From the NCBI RefSeq assembly GCF_012489685.1, contig NC_080045.1, forward strand, positions 935,001 through 999,000: a DNA stretch of 64,000 bases, in the 5' to 3' direction. How positions within the stretch are numbered: the stretch's first letter is position 1; each line of letters starts with the position of its first letter. The notes beneath the pieces were generated by a model that did not search any database, had not been told where the DNA came from, and saw only the letters and a list, made by a program, of their open reading frames with translations. Source of the stretch: Lotus japonicus. Lineage: Eukaryota; Streptophyta; Magnoliopsida; Fabales; Fabaceae. The translations under genes and the position numbers were made by a program. Below, one piece after another: positions 1-12,192 of the stretch.

Positions 1-2762
1 ATGTCAATATTTGAGAATTATTGCCCCGATGATGGATTTCCCAAGGCTACCTATGCGAATTTGGGTGGAAAATGAGTTTTCAAGGGAAAATCTCAAGTTG
101 GAAGGGACTCTTAATTTGTCATGGCTTGCCTTGTTGCCCAAATGGTTTCCTTATATCAAGGTGCCCCCGTGAGCTCCCATGACAATACTTGAGAATTCTT
201 GCCCCGATGTTGGATTTCCCAAGGCTAACCTATACAAAATAGGGTGGAAATGAGTTTTCAAGGGAAAATCTAAAGTTGGAAGGGGAACTTGGTTTGTCAT
301 GGAATGCCTCGTTTCCCAATGGTTTTCCTGTGTCAAGGTGCCACCGTGAGCTCCCATTTCAAAATTTGAGAATTCTTGCCCCGATGATACATTTCCCATG
401 GCTGACCCAAGCGAATTTGGGTGGAAAATGAGTTTTCAAGGGAAAATCTCAAGTTGGAAGGGAGGCTTGTTTGCCATGGCATGTCTCTTTGCCCAATGGT
501 TTCCCTATGTCAAGGTGCCACCATGAGCTCCCATGTCATTATTTGAGAATTCTTGCCCCGATGATGGATTTCCCACGGCTAACCTATGCGAATTTGGGTG
601 GAAAATGAGTTTTCAAGGGAAAATCTCAAGTTGGAAGGAAGGCTTGGTTTGCCATGGCATGCCTGGTTGCCCAATTGGTTTCCCCGTGTCAAGGTGCCTT
701 CGTGAGCTCCTATGTCAAAATTTTAGAATTCTTGCCCCGATGATAGATTTCCCAAGGCTAACCTATGCGAATTTGGTGGAAAATGAGTTTTCAAGGGGAA
801 ATCTCAAGTTGGAAGGGACTCTTTTTTTGCCATGGCTTGCCTCGTTTCCCAAATGGTTTTCTTATACCAAGGTGCCCCCGTGAGCTCCCATGTCAATATT
901 TGAGAATTCTTACCTCGATGATGGATTTCCCAAGGCTAACATATACGAATTTGGGTGGAAAATGAGTTTTCAAGGGAAAATCTCAAGTTGGAAAGGGAAC
1001 CTGGTTTTTCATGGCCTACCTCGTTGCCCAATGGTTTCCCTATGTCAAGGTGCCTCCGTGAGCTCCCATGTCAATATTTGAGAATTCTTGCCCCGATGAT
1101 GGATTTCCCAAGGCTAACCTATGCGAATTTGGGTGGAAAATGAGTTTTCAAGGGAAAATATCAAGTTGGAAGGGACTCTTAATTTGTCATGGCTTGCCTT
1201 GTTGCCCAAATGGTTTCCTTATATCAAGGTGCCCCCATGAGCTCCCATGACAATATTTGAGAATTCTTGCCCCGATGTTGGATTTCCCAAGGCTAACCTA
1301 TACAAAATAGGGTGGAAATGAGTTTTCAAGGGAAAATCTAAAGTTGGAAAGGGAACTTGGTTTGTCATGGCATGCCTCGTTGCCCAATGGTTTGCCTGTG
1401 TCAAGGTGCCACCGTGAGCTCCCATGTCAAAATTTGAGAATTCTTGCCCCGATGATACATTTCACATGGCTAACCTAAGCGAATTTGGGTGGAAAATGAG
1501 TTTTCAAGGGAAAATCTCATGTTGGAAGGGAGGCTTGTTTGCCATGGCATGTCTCTTTGCCCAATGGGTTCCCTATGTCAAGGTGCCACCGTGAGCTCTC
1601 ATGTCAAAATTTTAGAATTCTTGCCCCGATGATACATTTCCCAAGGCTAACCTATGCGAATTTGGGTGGAAAATGAGTTTTCAAGGGAAAATCTCAAGTT
1701 GGAAGAGAGGCTTGGTTTGCCATGGCATGCCTCGTTGCCCAATTGGTTTCCCTATGTCAAGGTGCCTCCGAGATCTCCCATGTCAAAATTTTAGAATTCT
1801 TGCCCCGATGATAGATTTCACAAGGTTAACCTATGCGAATTTGGTGGAAAATGAGTTTTCAAGGGAAAATCTCAAGTTGGAACGGACTCTTTGTTTGCCA
1901 TTGCTTGCCTCGTTTCCTAAATGGTTTTCTTATGCCAAGGTGCCCCCGTGAGCTCCCATGTCAATATTTGAGAATTTTTGCCCCGATGATAGATTTCCCA
2001 TGGCTAACATATGCGAATTTGGGTGGAAAATGAGTTTTCACGGGAAAATCTCAAGTTGAAAGGGGAACTTGGTTTGTCATGGCATGCCTCGTTGCCCAAT
2101 GGTTTCCCTATGTCAAGGTGCATTCGTGAGCTCCCATGTCAAAATTTGAAAATTATTTTCCTGATGATGGATTTCTTAAGGTTAACTTATGCGAATTTGG
2201 GTGGAAAATAAGTTTTAAAGGGAAAATCTCAAGTTAATAGGGGCTCTTGGTTTGCCATATCTTGCCTCATTTTCCAAATGGTTTCCCTATTCCAAGGTTC
2301 CCTTGTGAGCTCCAATGTCAAAATTTGAGAATTCTTGCCCTGATGATTCATTTCCCAAGGCTAACCTATGCGAATTTGGGTGGAAAATGAGTTTTCAAGG
2401 GAAAATCTCAAGTTGGAAGGGACTCTTTATTTGCCATGGCTTGCATTGTTGCCCAAATGGTTTCCTTATGCCAAGCTGCCCCCGTGAGCTCCCATGTCAA
2501 TATTTGAGAATTTTTTCCCCGATGATGGATTTCACAAGGTTAACCTATGCGAATTTGGGTGGAAAATGAGTTTCCAAGGGAAAATATCAAGTTTGAAGGG
2601 ACTTTGGTTTGCCATGGCTTGCCTCGTTGCCCAAATGGTTTCCCTATGACATGGTGCCCCCGTGAGCTCTCAAGTCAAAAATTTGACGATTCTTGCCCCG
2701 ATGATGGATTTCCCATGGCTAACCTATACCAATTTGGTGGAAAATCAGTTTTCAAGGGAAAA
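1..2762. repeat. 178-bp satellite array, left block (HOR-alpha, then start of HOR-beta)
   Basis: Tandem monomers of 177-179 bp; the word ATGTCAAWATTTGAGAATT recurs at about 1, 179, 356, 533, 712, 890, 1068, 1247, 1424, 1601, 1780, 1958 and 2136. Monomers 1-6 are repeated as a set at 1068-2135, with shared private variants such as ACAAAATAGGGTGG at about 232 and 1300, so there is a six-monomer higher-order repeat of 1067-1068 bp. From 2136 the variants match those seen at 32.6-39.6 kb (HOR-beta). Short ORFs here are by-products of the repeat. A monomer near 178 bp is typical of plant centromeric satellites; the chromosomal position is inferred. Confidence 0.95.
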
Positions 2763-3369
2763 TGTAACACCCCGATTTTCGGGTGTCACTTTAGTAACTA
2801 AAAAATAAACTTTACGCGGAAATCAGGTAATTTTTTTTTCGTTTGATTCCTTAAAAATAAAGCGATAGAAAATAAAGACATAACCCAACAACAAAACTAA
2901 CCGATATACAAATATATACACATGTACAGCCTCAGCTGCACTCCCACGTCACGCGCACTCGCAGTGACTCCAAGGTAGTATGCCCGTAGGCAAATATGTA
3001 CAGAACCATCAGTGTAAGTAAGAAAGTTTTAAGTACAGTCATCCAAGAGAAAGTCGGCTCCAAAAATGGCCTCAACAAAAGACCTCTATATTCCGACACT
3101 CTCTGTGATTCCCCATCAAGAGAACCACACAAAAAGCCATGTATCGGGAACCTACTCTGTCCCAAAGGTAAGACGAATCAGAGCTCTACACAAAATATGA
3201 CGCTGCCTAACCTACCCTCCCAGTCCTGCTCATAGCTCCTCCTCCTCTCCCTCGTCGCTCGGCAAGTAGCTGTCCCCACTGCTGTCGCAGTCCGAGTCGG
3301 AATCCACCGTAATCATCTAGGTGTCCAAGTCCACGACCTCCCTCCTAACTGTCCTGCGCACCGTCCTAT

Positions 3370-3864
3370 TCAAGCCCGTCTCAACATCCACCTCTCCAGT
3401 AAGAACATCCTCCTCCACCACCCGAACCAGGGGATCCACACGGTAGCCGCGCGGTGGAGTAAAAGGAAAACGACGTGAGGCAGATGGGACAACGACGCCA
3501 CGTCGGTAGGATCGATAGCAGTAGCAGGAGGTGGCGCAACATGTGTAGCAACATCAACCTCGATCTCAGCTGGGTCCTCGTCATCGGAGGAAGATGAAGT
3601 CGGAGGTGGTGCAGGTGGTCCTCGACCAGTACCTGGTCCACAGCGAACAGTAGGCGGCAAGTCAAAGCTCAGCTCCATGCGTCGTAGCACTCCTCTCGTT
3701 AAACGTCCACGCTCGTCTATCCGGTCCTCCATGACCCTTCCCTGGTACGTCGCCCGGTGACCCGCAACATCGATCACCCAAGCGGTGGGGGCATGCCGGT
3801 CCACCAACTCATACTTGATCCCCCCCGAGGGAGAGACCATCGAAAACCTGTCCGCCATCGACAT
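3370..3864 (-). pseudogene. LTR-encoded ORF, frameshifted copy in 3' LTR of element A
   Basis: Starts MSMADRF and follows the intact copy at 16037-16705 through the proline-rich and SSSSDDEDP segments. It then leaves frame at about 3495, where a stretch present near 16300 is missing, and ends in an unrelated leucine- and arginine-rich tail. The acidic C terminus is still present in another frame further along. See the intact copy for the description of the family. Confidence 0.8.
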
Positions 3865-4302
3865 CTGGCAGCAGGCCGACCGCCCAAACACAAACATGAA
3901 ACCAAAGCCTAGGTGCTAGGGTCTACTCATGGAAATAAGTAATTATACACTCAACATGTGATTAGGGTATAGATATATATGTTGATATATATATATATAT
4001 AAATAAATAATCCTAGCATGTTATGGCTCTAACATTTCTTCAATAATTCAAATAGCATACAATTCCAGTCAGAGTGAATGTATGCGTGAAATGTAATTCA
4101 ATATGATCCGGATAGTTCAAGTGGGATGGGCACCATCGAGTCAGTCCTAACACCGGCCTAGTGTTTAACCATATCCGCTCTGGTGTCGCTTACAAACCCA
4201 TGCATAGTCGGATCAGCCCCAACCATCAATGGGCTATCCACTCTGCCCGCTATGCCGAAGATACACCCAGGTGTTCTTCGATGAAGGCAATCCCCAACCT
4301 TC

Positions 4303-4376
4303 GTGAAGCATTCCCGTTCTTCACTAGTGAAGCATTCCCGTTCTTCACTATTGGTGAAGCATTCCCGTTCTTCACC
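4303..4376. repeat. LTR minisatellite, three units of about 24-27 bp
   Basis: GTGAAGCATTCCCGTTCTTC is repeated at about 4303, 4327 and 4354, against two units in the partner LTR at 17144-17194. It lies in the LTR section where each related LTR family has its own different minisatellite. Confidence 0.85.
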
Positions 4377-5944
4377 GAATGATGCATGATGCAATATGGT
4401 TAGCCAAACATCGAATCGTCCTCCCAACGCAAGTGTTTAGCTCAAAAACCCAATCTCAAAACCCAGAGTTAGTGTCGGTCAATACAACACAACTCCCACA
4501 ACAAGAGTACTAAGGTACTCGGTGACTTTCAATCATCACCGTGGCTCACCCCTCTGGTGTCCAGCAATTCTCTAAAACCCACAACAAAAGTCGATTTTTC
4601 CCTGTCTTTCGCAATTATTTTCCCCTTTAGTTTCCCTATGTTTTATTCGTTAATAAAAATGTTTCGAATTGAATTAGTCAAGTTATGAGTTTATTTCTCG
4701 AAGTCTAAGTTTCCCAAAGTCTCTAGTTTTCACAAATTCTATTCATTCTAAGTTTTCCAAAAACTCACCAAAAGAAATTCCCGGGGAAAGTCTAAGTAAA
4801 CAAACAAATGGCTAAGTCTCAAACCCCACGTTTGAACTTGCCTAGGGTTGTTTCCCCAACCCGAAACATCAACTATAACCAGTTCAATGATTCCCCACTC
4901 CAAAGTTGCGTCAAAACGCACAATTCAATACAACATCAATATCATAAGTTATCAAAACATCATAACATTAATTCATCATCATAATCAATATCAAAGTAAA
5001 GCATAAGTCGAATTTATCGACGCCTATCAGGCAGTCTTAGCTAACAGGTAAGTTACCCTAACCTCGAGCTGCTCCAGCCTCGTGGTCTAAATTTCTTTCA
5101 CACGATTTCTCTGAGAAACCCAAAGTTCCTTCAACTGAACCTCGGAGAAAACAAAGCAGAAATCCAAACAAAATCTATTAGCTCGATCACAATACAACTC
5201 ATTAACGATAGACAAAGCATTAAAGCTTCAGAATACAACAATCGAGTACGAAAAGACAAGTTTTCGAAAACGAAAAACTCCCCCCCCCCCCCGCCTAATC
5301 TCTCGGCCATAAAGAGAAAAGAGCTCCGGCTCTTTTTCTTCGATCAAATCTGTTTACAAGGCAGTTTTAGGGTAAAACTAAGGCAAAGAAACTGTCGGAA
5401 AAATTTTCGGACGATCGGATCGAAATACGGCTATCCAGGGGCGTTTTGGTCCAAAATAAAAGCTCAAAACCTCAAAGTTAAAACTTCGGAAAACAAATTT
5501 GACAGCGATGTTCCTAACGACATCCGTAGCAACTAATCCTAAAGGCACGAAGTCGGATTGCGACTTTTTGACATTAAAGTTTCGAAATGTGCGCAAAAAG
5601 GGTTTTGAAACAGTTTTTCAGATCCTTGACAACTCGATCAAAATCGGCGAATATCGGCGAGTGTTCTAGGCACTTGGGCACGTATAGAAGATACCCCAAG
5701 CGAAAAATCAAGAAAAACGGATAGTTTTACGAAAAGCTCGAAACTTTGAGCACAGAAACGACTAAAGAAAAGCAGTAGAAACGATGATCAGAGGTAAGAA
5801 TCAAGCTAGTTACCTCGATACCTTGAAGTAGGAACGAACTGCGCGAAGATCGGTTAAGTTTCGGCGAAAGTCTTTCTCTCCTCTTCTCCCCTTGAACTCG
5901 CGGCCCCTTTGGTGCAAATGTGAGATATTTTTGAATTTTTCAAC

Positions 5945-5952
5945 TATTTATA
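5945..5952 (-). promoter_or_regulatory. TATA box of element A 3' LTR
   Basis: The minus strand reads CCTATAAATAG about 700 bp from the sense start of the LTR, at the same position as TATA boxes in the other long LTRs of the window. It implies a short U3 and more than 3 kb of R plus U5. Confidence 0.65.
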
Positions 5953-6644
5953 GGAAGGTGAAATCGCGGGAAAATGAAAATTTCACGATTCCGATTTTTG
6001 CAACACGTTCATCGATGAATTCTAAGAGAGATTCTGACGACAGAATTCCAAAACTCAAAACAAATCTCTAACATTTGGGAAAAACGATTCAAAACGATCC
6101 AAAATCGGTGTAAGTTAATCTGTATCGAAAAACTACTTTTTGCTATGAAGGTCACACGACCAAACTTAGTTCTGAAGAAAGATTGGAAACATCGAAACAA
6201 ATCTGGCAACGTGGACGGAAACTTCGTTAAAAGCTCCGAATAGAAAAAGTCTTCATTCAGTGATTGAATTTAGGGTTTTGAAGCAAAGAAATTAGCGTCG
6301 TCGGACTTCCAAGAAGTGAATACTATCGTGCGTACAGTCCAGGGTTCCGAAATGAAACACTGGTCGAAGGAAAAATAAAGAGAACTTCTTATTTTCCCAA
6401 GGATTTGAAATCTCACTTAAACGTTGCTTTAAGAGCGAAATTAGCCTATTCTGGACACTCTCGCCATAAGGCAGGTGTGCAGACGACTCGCACTAACTCC
6501 TAACACAACTATGAAACATTCCTCAAGCAATTCCTGAACTTTCTTCTTCATTAATCTCTCTCGAACAGCAAACTCCTGTCACGCTTACACTGATTCTACG
6601 CGTGAGTCGGAAATTAAACTTGTTCTGTAAATCCAGGTCTTACA

Positions 6645-6665
6645 ATACTCCCCTCCAAAAAGAAA
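6645..6665 (-). other. Polypurine tract of element A
   Basis: The minus strand reads TTTTTGGAGGGGAGTAT directly before the 3' LTR start, the expected position for the plus-strand DNA primer. The corresponding tract of element B (28473-28489) is nearly the same. Confidence 0.8.
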
Positions 6666-6681
6666 GTTTCGTCCTCGAAAC

Positions 6682-7943
6682 TCAGAGTTCTGCGAACAGT
6701 CCGAGATACAGTTCCTTGATCTTGTCTTCCAATTCCCATGTAGCGTCTCCCGTATCGTTGTTCCATATCACTTTCACTAAAGCAATCTGCTTCCCTCTCA
6801 GCTGTTTCACTCTTCTATCCCCAATACTCACTGGCGGTGCCTCAAAGGTCAAATCATCCTTCAGTTCAACGTTGTCTGGCTCGATTACATGAGTCGGGTC
6901 TGGAATGTACTTCCACAACTGCGACACATGAAATACATCGTGAATGTTGGAAAGAAACGGTGGTAGCGCAATCTGATACGCAACTGGTCCAACACGTCGA
7001 GTGATTTGGTAAGGTCCAATGAATTTTGGCGTGAGCTTCCTTGACTTAATAGCTCGTCCAACTCCCGTAGTCTGAGTAACTCGTAGAAACACATGGTCGC
7101 CCTCTTCAAACTCTAGGGTTCTGCGTCGCTGATCAGCATAACTCTTCTGTATGCTCTGTGAAGCTCTCATCTTTTCTCTGATCTGCTTAACCTTCTCAGT
7201 CGTCTGTTGCAGCAATTCTGGCCCAATCAACAAACTCTCCCCATCTTGATACCAATACAACGGTGTCCTACACTTTCGACCATACAAGGCCTCATACGGT
7301 GCCATCCCAATGCTCGCATGAAAACTATTGTTGTATGTAAATTCGATCAATGGCAGAAGACCATCCCAGCTTCCTCTGTTATCTAACACACAAGCACGTA
7401 GTAGATCCTCTAACCACTGAATAGTTCTCTCTATTTGCCCATCAGATTGTGGATAATACGCCGAACTCAATCTCAGCTTGGTTCCTAACGCATCATGAAG
7501 AGCTCCCCAAAAGTGCGAAGTAAACTTTGGATCCCGATCAGACACAATACTCGTCGGAACTCCGTGTAGTCTCACAATCTCAGCCACATAAATCTCAGCC
7601 AACTTTTCCACATTGTAGGTAGTTCTCACTGGTAGAAAATGTGCTGACTTGGTCAAACGATCCACAATTACCCAAATCGAATCGTGTCTCTTCTGTGTTC
7701 TTGGCAAAGCTACCACAAAATCCATGGATATGCTATCCCATTTCCATTCTGGCACGTCTAAACTCTGTAACATACCAGCAGGTCTTTGATGCTCTACCTT
7801 AGCCTTCTGACAAGTCAAACATGCAGCTACATACTCGGCCACTTGTTTCTTCATTTCCGGCCACCAAGAATTCAGTTTCAAATCTTGATACATCTTTGTC
7901 ATTCCCGGATGAATACTCCATTTGCTCTTGTATCCTTCATCCA
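6682..7943 (-). pseudogene. Element A pol, integrase part with chromodomain-like C terminus
   Basis: Second part of the integrase of element A, about 420 codons. It begins at the tail of the HHCC zinc-binding region (WWPEMKKQV, then [11 protein letters not shown]). It continues through the catalytic core (SMDFVVALP, with the first Asp; IVSDRDPKF, with the second; the Glu region after YYPQSDGQ) to the GPYQITRRVGPVAYQ segment. It ends with a chromodomain-like stretch, VKVIWNNDTGDATWELE. The ORF stays open to its natural stop. It is cut off from the rest of pol by the solo LTR at 7944-12187, inserted after codon LIM-D. The Tekay/Del-type chromodomain is thought to bind heterochromatin marks, which fits insertion in satellite DNA; that link is inference. 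Confidence 0.92.
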
Positions 7944-8698
7944 TGTAAGGCCCGAGTTTTTAAGTTTATGATAAGTGAATAAACTTCTTATTCACGATTA
8001 GGGTTGATGTAATGTGAAGGGAAACCTGAACGAAAGTTTATTAAATGAAATATATTTATGAAGGAGAAAGTTCAGGAAAAGTCAAAGGATTGTATCGAAG
8101 TCGATTTAAGTTATAGCACGACTAATATTCGCATTTAAAACCTAGGACAAGAACCTTAGGAAACAAAACTATGTTCCAGCTTTGGAACACTATAGGAATA
8201 TAATTTCCAACAAACTTCCAGCTTTGGAACACTATAGGAATTTAGTCCAAAAATCTTTAGAGAAATATTAGAACTTCTCTTTTTCCATATATCACAATCA
8301 TTTCGAGGCGAAACTTTAGGATCTACGAACGTCCGATTCCAATCATCGGAAGTTTGCCGAAACCGAATCCCTGGTATTTCAAAACCCTAGAATTTCTCGA
8401 CAATGAAGACTTTTTCTATTCAGAGCTTCAAATGAAGATTCTACACGCGTACACCCATTTCTTTTGATGATTTCAATCTTTCTTCAGAAGGAAGTTTTCC
8501 ATTCCGACATTCGATGCAAAAAGTAACTTATCGGGTAAAATAGTTTTACACCGACTTTGCATTAGTCACCTAAAATATAAGGAGACCTCATTTTAGTTTT
8601 GGAATTCTTTCGCCAAAACCTATCTTAAAATTCATGGAGAATGAAGCCGGAAAAATCAGATTCGCGAAACTTTCATTTTACCGCGTTTTGCCAACCTC

Positions 8699-8706
8699 TA
8701 TATATA
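8699..8706 (+). promoter_or_regulatory. TATA box of solo LTR 1
   Basis: TATATATA, 755 bp into the LTR, followed within 100 bp by a conserved segment shared by all related LTRs. No internal region remains for it to transcribe. Confidence 0.65.
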
Positions 8707-10261
8707 GCCAAGAAATGAGAAAATATCACAAATTTCCACCATTTCTCTCCAAAACCTGCGAATTTGCTAAGAGGAAGAAGGAAGAAGAGCTTTTGTTCAT
8801 TTCTTGCTTGATCGTCGATCAATCAGTTGCTACTTCAAGGCTTCGAGGTATAGTCGCTAATCCTTACCTCTGATCGCTTTTTCCATAGCTTTTCTGTAGA
8901 GTTTTCTGAGCGGATAGTTTATGGGTTTTTGCAAAACTATCCTGAATCTTTCATTTCTGATTCTAAACCTCTTCCTTATGCGCCCAAGATCACTTCTGCC
9001 GGGTTAGATTTTCCGTTATGTCGCCGGAATTCCGCCGGAATCAACTTGAACCTAAAATACCCTTTTTTGGAGTTTTTGGTGTAAAGCTTCAACCTTTAGG
9101 CTGAAAACTATCGCCTTAGCTTAGTGCTAGTAGGATTAGTTGTCATAAACGTCGTTGGTGACGTCCCTGCAAAATTTTATTTTTGGGATTTCAGTTTTGA
9201 AAAATCCTAAGTTAAAAATCATGACCAAAATACCCCTGCGACAGTTTTTGATCCGATAATTTTTCCGAGTTCAGAATGCCCTTAGTTACGGCTTATGAAA
9301 GCATAGGAACCAAGTTTGATCGAAGAAAAATCGAGCCCCACAATTACCAAAAGTGGCCGAGCCCTATAGGTGAGGAGGAGGAAAATTTCCTTTTCCGAAA
9401 ACTTGTCTTTCGCGCTAGATTATCGTACCTTAGAGTATAGATTACTTCGAGTAACCTTAGTAAGTATCGATAACTTAGTTTTCGATAGATTCTGATAGTA
9501 TTCCTGTGGTTTTGCTCTAAAGGTGATTTTGAGGAATTCCCAGAGGAGCAAGCCTTTGATTGTGAACAAGTGTTAGGAGATCGTCCTGGAGAATCTACAG
9601 GTGAGGGCTTCTCACTGAATCTCTAGTTAATGCTTAGGGTCGATGTTTCGACATTGTTTACTGTTTATGCACTGGAATTGTGTGTGATTGGAAAATGTTT
9701 TCTGAGGCTTCGGCTGACAATGTAGATGATGCATCTACTGAATGTTTTTGATGAGTGAATGACATGCTAAGTGCTAATTGGGTAATTTAGGATGTGTGGT
9801 GCATGCCTTATATGCTAGGTGCTATGTGGTTATTGCTTAAGATATTGACATATGACATGTTGATTGATTATGATGAGTTAATTCTGCTTTTGCACTATAA
9901 TCTGAGTTTCTGAACGGTGAGAAAAGCGGGCAGGTCATGTCGATTTTATTTTGAGAGTTTTGAGAAAGCTTGAAAGGACGAATGAGATTCGGGCCTTGTT
10001 GTGGTGTTGTATGGATCGAGACATTCTCTGGAGTCATTTGGGGATTAGGAGATCCCGAGAACTTATAGGATTCGCGATAAGACTAAAAGGATAATTATTT
10101 TGTAAAGAAAACTCATAAGACATTAAACAACCTCTAAATCTTTAAGTAATGGTAATAATCTCGGAAGGAAGCTTTGGATGCAAATCATAGTTTTGGAAAA
10201 CGAGAAGTGTCGTCGGATCCCAGCATTGAGAAAGTTGAGGGGCTTCGAGTATGTAGATGTT

Positions 10262-11035
10262 GTGGTGCTGTCGGAGCAGCGTTTGTTGTTGTGCTGTTGG
10301 AGCAGCTATTGTGGTTGTGCTGTTGGAGCAGCTATGTTGTTGGGTGTATCTTCGACTTTGCGGCGCGAATCCGTATGTCCAAACCCGACGGGTTGGGCCG
10401 ATTCGGCAATAATTGTTGACACGCGCGAATCCATATATTCAATCCGATGGATTGGATCGATTCGGCGGTAGTCACTCAGGCACGCGTGAGTCCGTATGTT
10501 CAATCCGAGGGATTGGATCGATTCAGCGATAACCTTTCGACTCGCGCGGATCCGTATGTTCAATCCGATGGATTGGATCGATTCGGCGATAGTCATTGGA
10601 CACGCGCAACGTCCGTATGTTCGACTCCTTTGAGTGAACCGACTTGGCGTTGTCATTTGTTGCGTGTGCGAGTCCGTACGTTCATCCCGATGGGTTGGAT
10701 CGACTCGACATGCCTAATTGTGGGAGTCGCGTGAATCCGTATGTTCAATCCGAGGGATTGGATCGATTCAGCGATAACCTTTCGACTCGCGCGGATCCGT
10801 ATGTTCAATCCGATGGTTTGGATCGATTCGGCGATAGTCATTGGACACGCGCAATGTCCGTATGTTCGACTCTTTTGAGTGAACCGACTTGGCGTTGTCA
10901 TTTGTTGCGTGTGCGAGTCCGTATGTTCATCCCGATGGGTTGGATCGACTCGACATGCCTAATTGTGGGAGTTGCGTGTGCGAGTCCGTATGTTCAACCC
11001 AAGGGGTTGGATCGACTTGACATGCCTAATTGTTG
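10262..11035. repeat. LTR minisatellites: GTTGGAGCAGC units, then 60-bp units
   Basis: Two to three copies of a 27-30 bp unit containing TGCTGTTGGAGCAGC are followed by about ten units of roughly 60 bp. Each of those contains CGTATGTTCAATCCGATGG and TTGGATCGATTCGGCGATA; the TTGGATCGAYTC word falls near 10451, 10511, 10571, 10691, 10756 and 10816. The same two arrays occur in solo LTR 4 on the opposite strand. Short ORFs in them are repeat artefacts. Confidence 0.9.
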
Positions 11036-11544
11036 GGCTATCCTGGGGATAAGTCCGGGAAATCGGTAGTTTCCGAGTATGTGATACTCTTTGCTTGTTG
11101 AGCAGTTGTGACCATCGGATTGAGATGAGTCGGATGATCCGGAGATCATCATGAGTTACTATGTTGATGTGAATAAGTGTCTTTTGTCGCAGAAATCGAC
11201 TTTACCTTAGGGTAAGCTTTTAGAGACTTTAATTTACCTAGAACACGTGGCGACGTGTCGAGTGAGAGTCGGAGACGTTGTTTGACTAATCATCCTGCAT
11301 TCATGCATACTGATTTAGTTGTCGAGTGTGATTGTTATTTGTTAATCCTATTTGGAACATGTTAATTGTTATTATTGCTGTTAAGTTCATTATGGAATAT
11401 GCAACCCTAGGATGTTATCCTTAGCTATAAGCCTAAGTGGCTATTCTCTTATCTATATCTATTGGTGCTATTATTTATGTAATTCTTTGGAGTTGACCCT
11501 CGCGTCTTCTGTGTGTGCTTTGGCGGACAAACGCCCTTTGTCAG

Positions 11545-11661
11545 ATGTCTTTGGCGGACTGGTTCACGACGGTTCACCCTTCGGGGGAAACTAGAGTTGG
11601 GATGCTGGAACAGGAGCGCATCGCGATAGCGAGCGGAGGACGGATGGTGTATGTAGACTAG
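11545..11661 (+). pseudogene. Shortened LTR-encoded ORF in solo LTR 1 (38 codons)
   Basis: Starts MSLADWFTTVHPSGE, the conserved N terminus of the LTR ORF. It then jumps to a segment matching the C-terminal ERISVARGGR region of the element B copy and stops in VYVD-TAG just before VVLD. About 330 bp are missing relative to element B. Solo LTR 4 has the same deletion, the same length and the same stop, so the short form was already in their common source. Confidence 0.75.
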
Positions 11662-12192
11662 GTCGTTCTGGATTTCGAATTCGGACGACGATCATGCTAG
11701 CATGTAGGATTGAGTGTTAGTGTGAGCTCCTCGAGATGGGATTAGTGTAGGAGTAGAGTCTTAGCTCTGGACATCATTTGTTTCATTCGGGACAGGGTAG
11801 TTTCCCACCTATAGCTTTTTGTGTGGTTTCGTTACGGGAATCACAGAGAGTTGGTTGGACTTAGGAAGTCTTGTTTCGGGCCGATGGGCCAGCTTATTCT
11901 CATTTTGAGGGATAGTGTTGCGGACACTTAACCTTTTCTTTTGGTTTGTACTTTTGCCTACGGGCGTTACAGTTTTCTTTCCGTCACTGGAGGTTATTCG
12001 TGACGAGGTTGTTACTTACAGCGGGGGCTGTTTATATATTGTATATTAGTTCTATTGCTTTTCGCATTCGGGTTTTATTCAACTCAGTCTTGTCTTAGTT
12101 ATTATCAAAAAAAAAATATTTCACGTTTTTCCGCATTAAGTTTACTTTTGGTTACTAAAGTGACGCCACCGAAATCGGGGTGTTACAATCCA

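Larger units (their letters stand above)
2763..6644 (-). repeat. 3' LTR of element A
   Basis: On the plus strand it starts TGTAACACCCCG and ends GGTCTTACA, so in sense orientation it reads TGTAAGACC...GTTACA. It matches the LTR at 15568-19438 throughout. It has three copies of a GTGAAGCATTCCCGTTCTTC unit against two in its partner, a long C run near 5280, and lacks a stretch present near 16300. It carries a frameshifted copy of the LTR-encoded ORF (start codon at 3864). Confidence 0.95.
7944..12187 (+). mobile_element. Solo LTR 1 (4244 bp) nested in element A integrase
   Basis: Starts TGTAAGGCCCGAG and ends GGGGTGTTACA; flanked by ATCCA at 7939-7943 and 12188-12192. Removing it and one ATCCA rejoins the integrase frame of element A exactly. 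There is no internal region or second LTR, so it is a solo LTR left by LTR-LTR recombination. Family features: TATA at 8699-8706, GTTGGAGCAGC repeats at about 10262-10340, a 60-bp minisatellite at 10370-11035, and a shortened LTR ORF at 11545-11661. Closest in structure to solo LTR 4 (53217-57225). Confidence 0.95.

Noticed and set aside
1..2762. Many ORFs of 60-116 codons in the satellite with similar sequences
   Set aside because: They repeat with the 178-bp monomer in shifting frames, start and stop at arbitrary monomer points, and match no protein family; tandem-repeat artefacts.
4158..4427. 89-codon ORF with EERECF repeats
   Set aside because: Encoded by the LTR minisatellite and adjacent LTR sequence; not kept in the same form in the partner LTR.
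10306..11069. ORFs of 80-140 codons with YVQSDGLDRF-type repeats
   Set aside because: Products of the 60-bp minisatellite, whose length is a multiple of three and therefore leaves all frames open; present on both strands.
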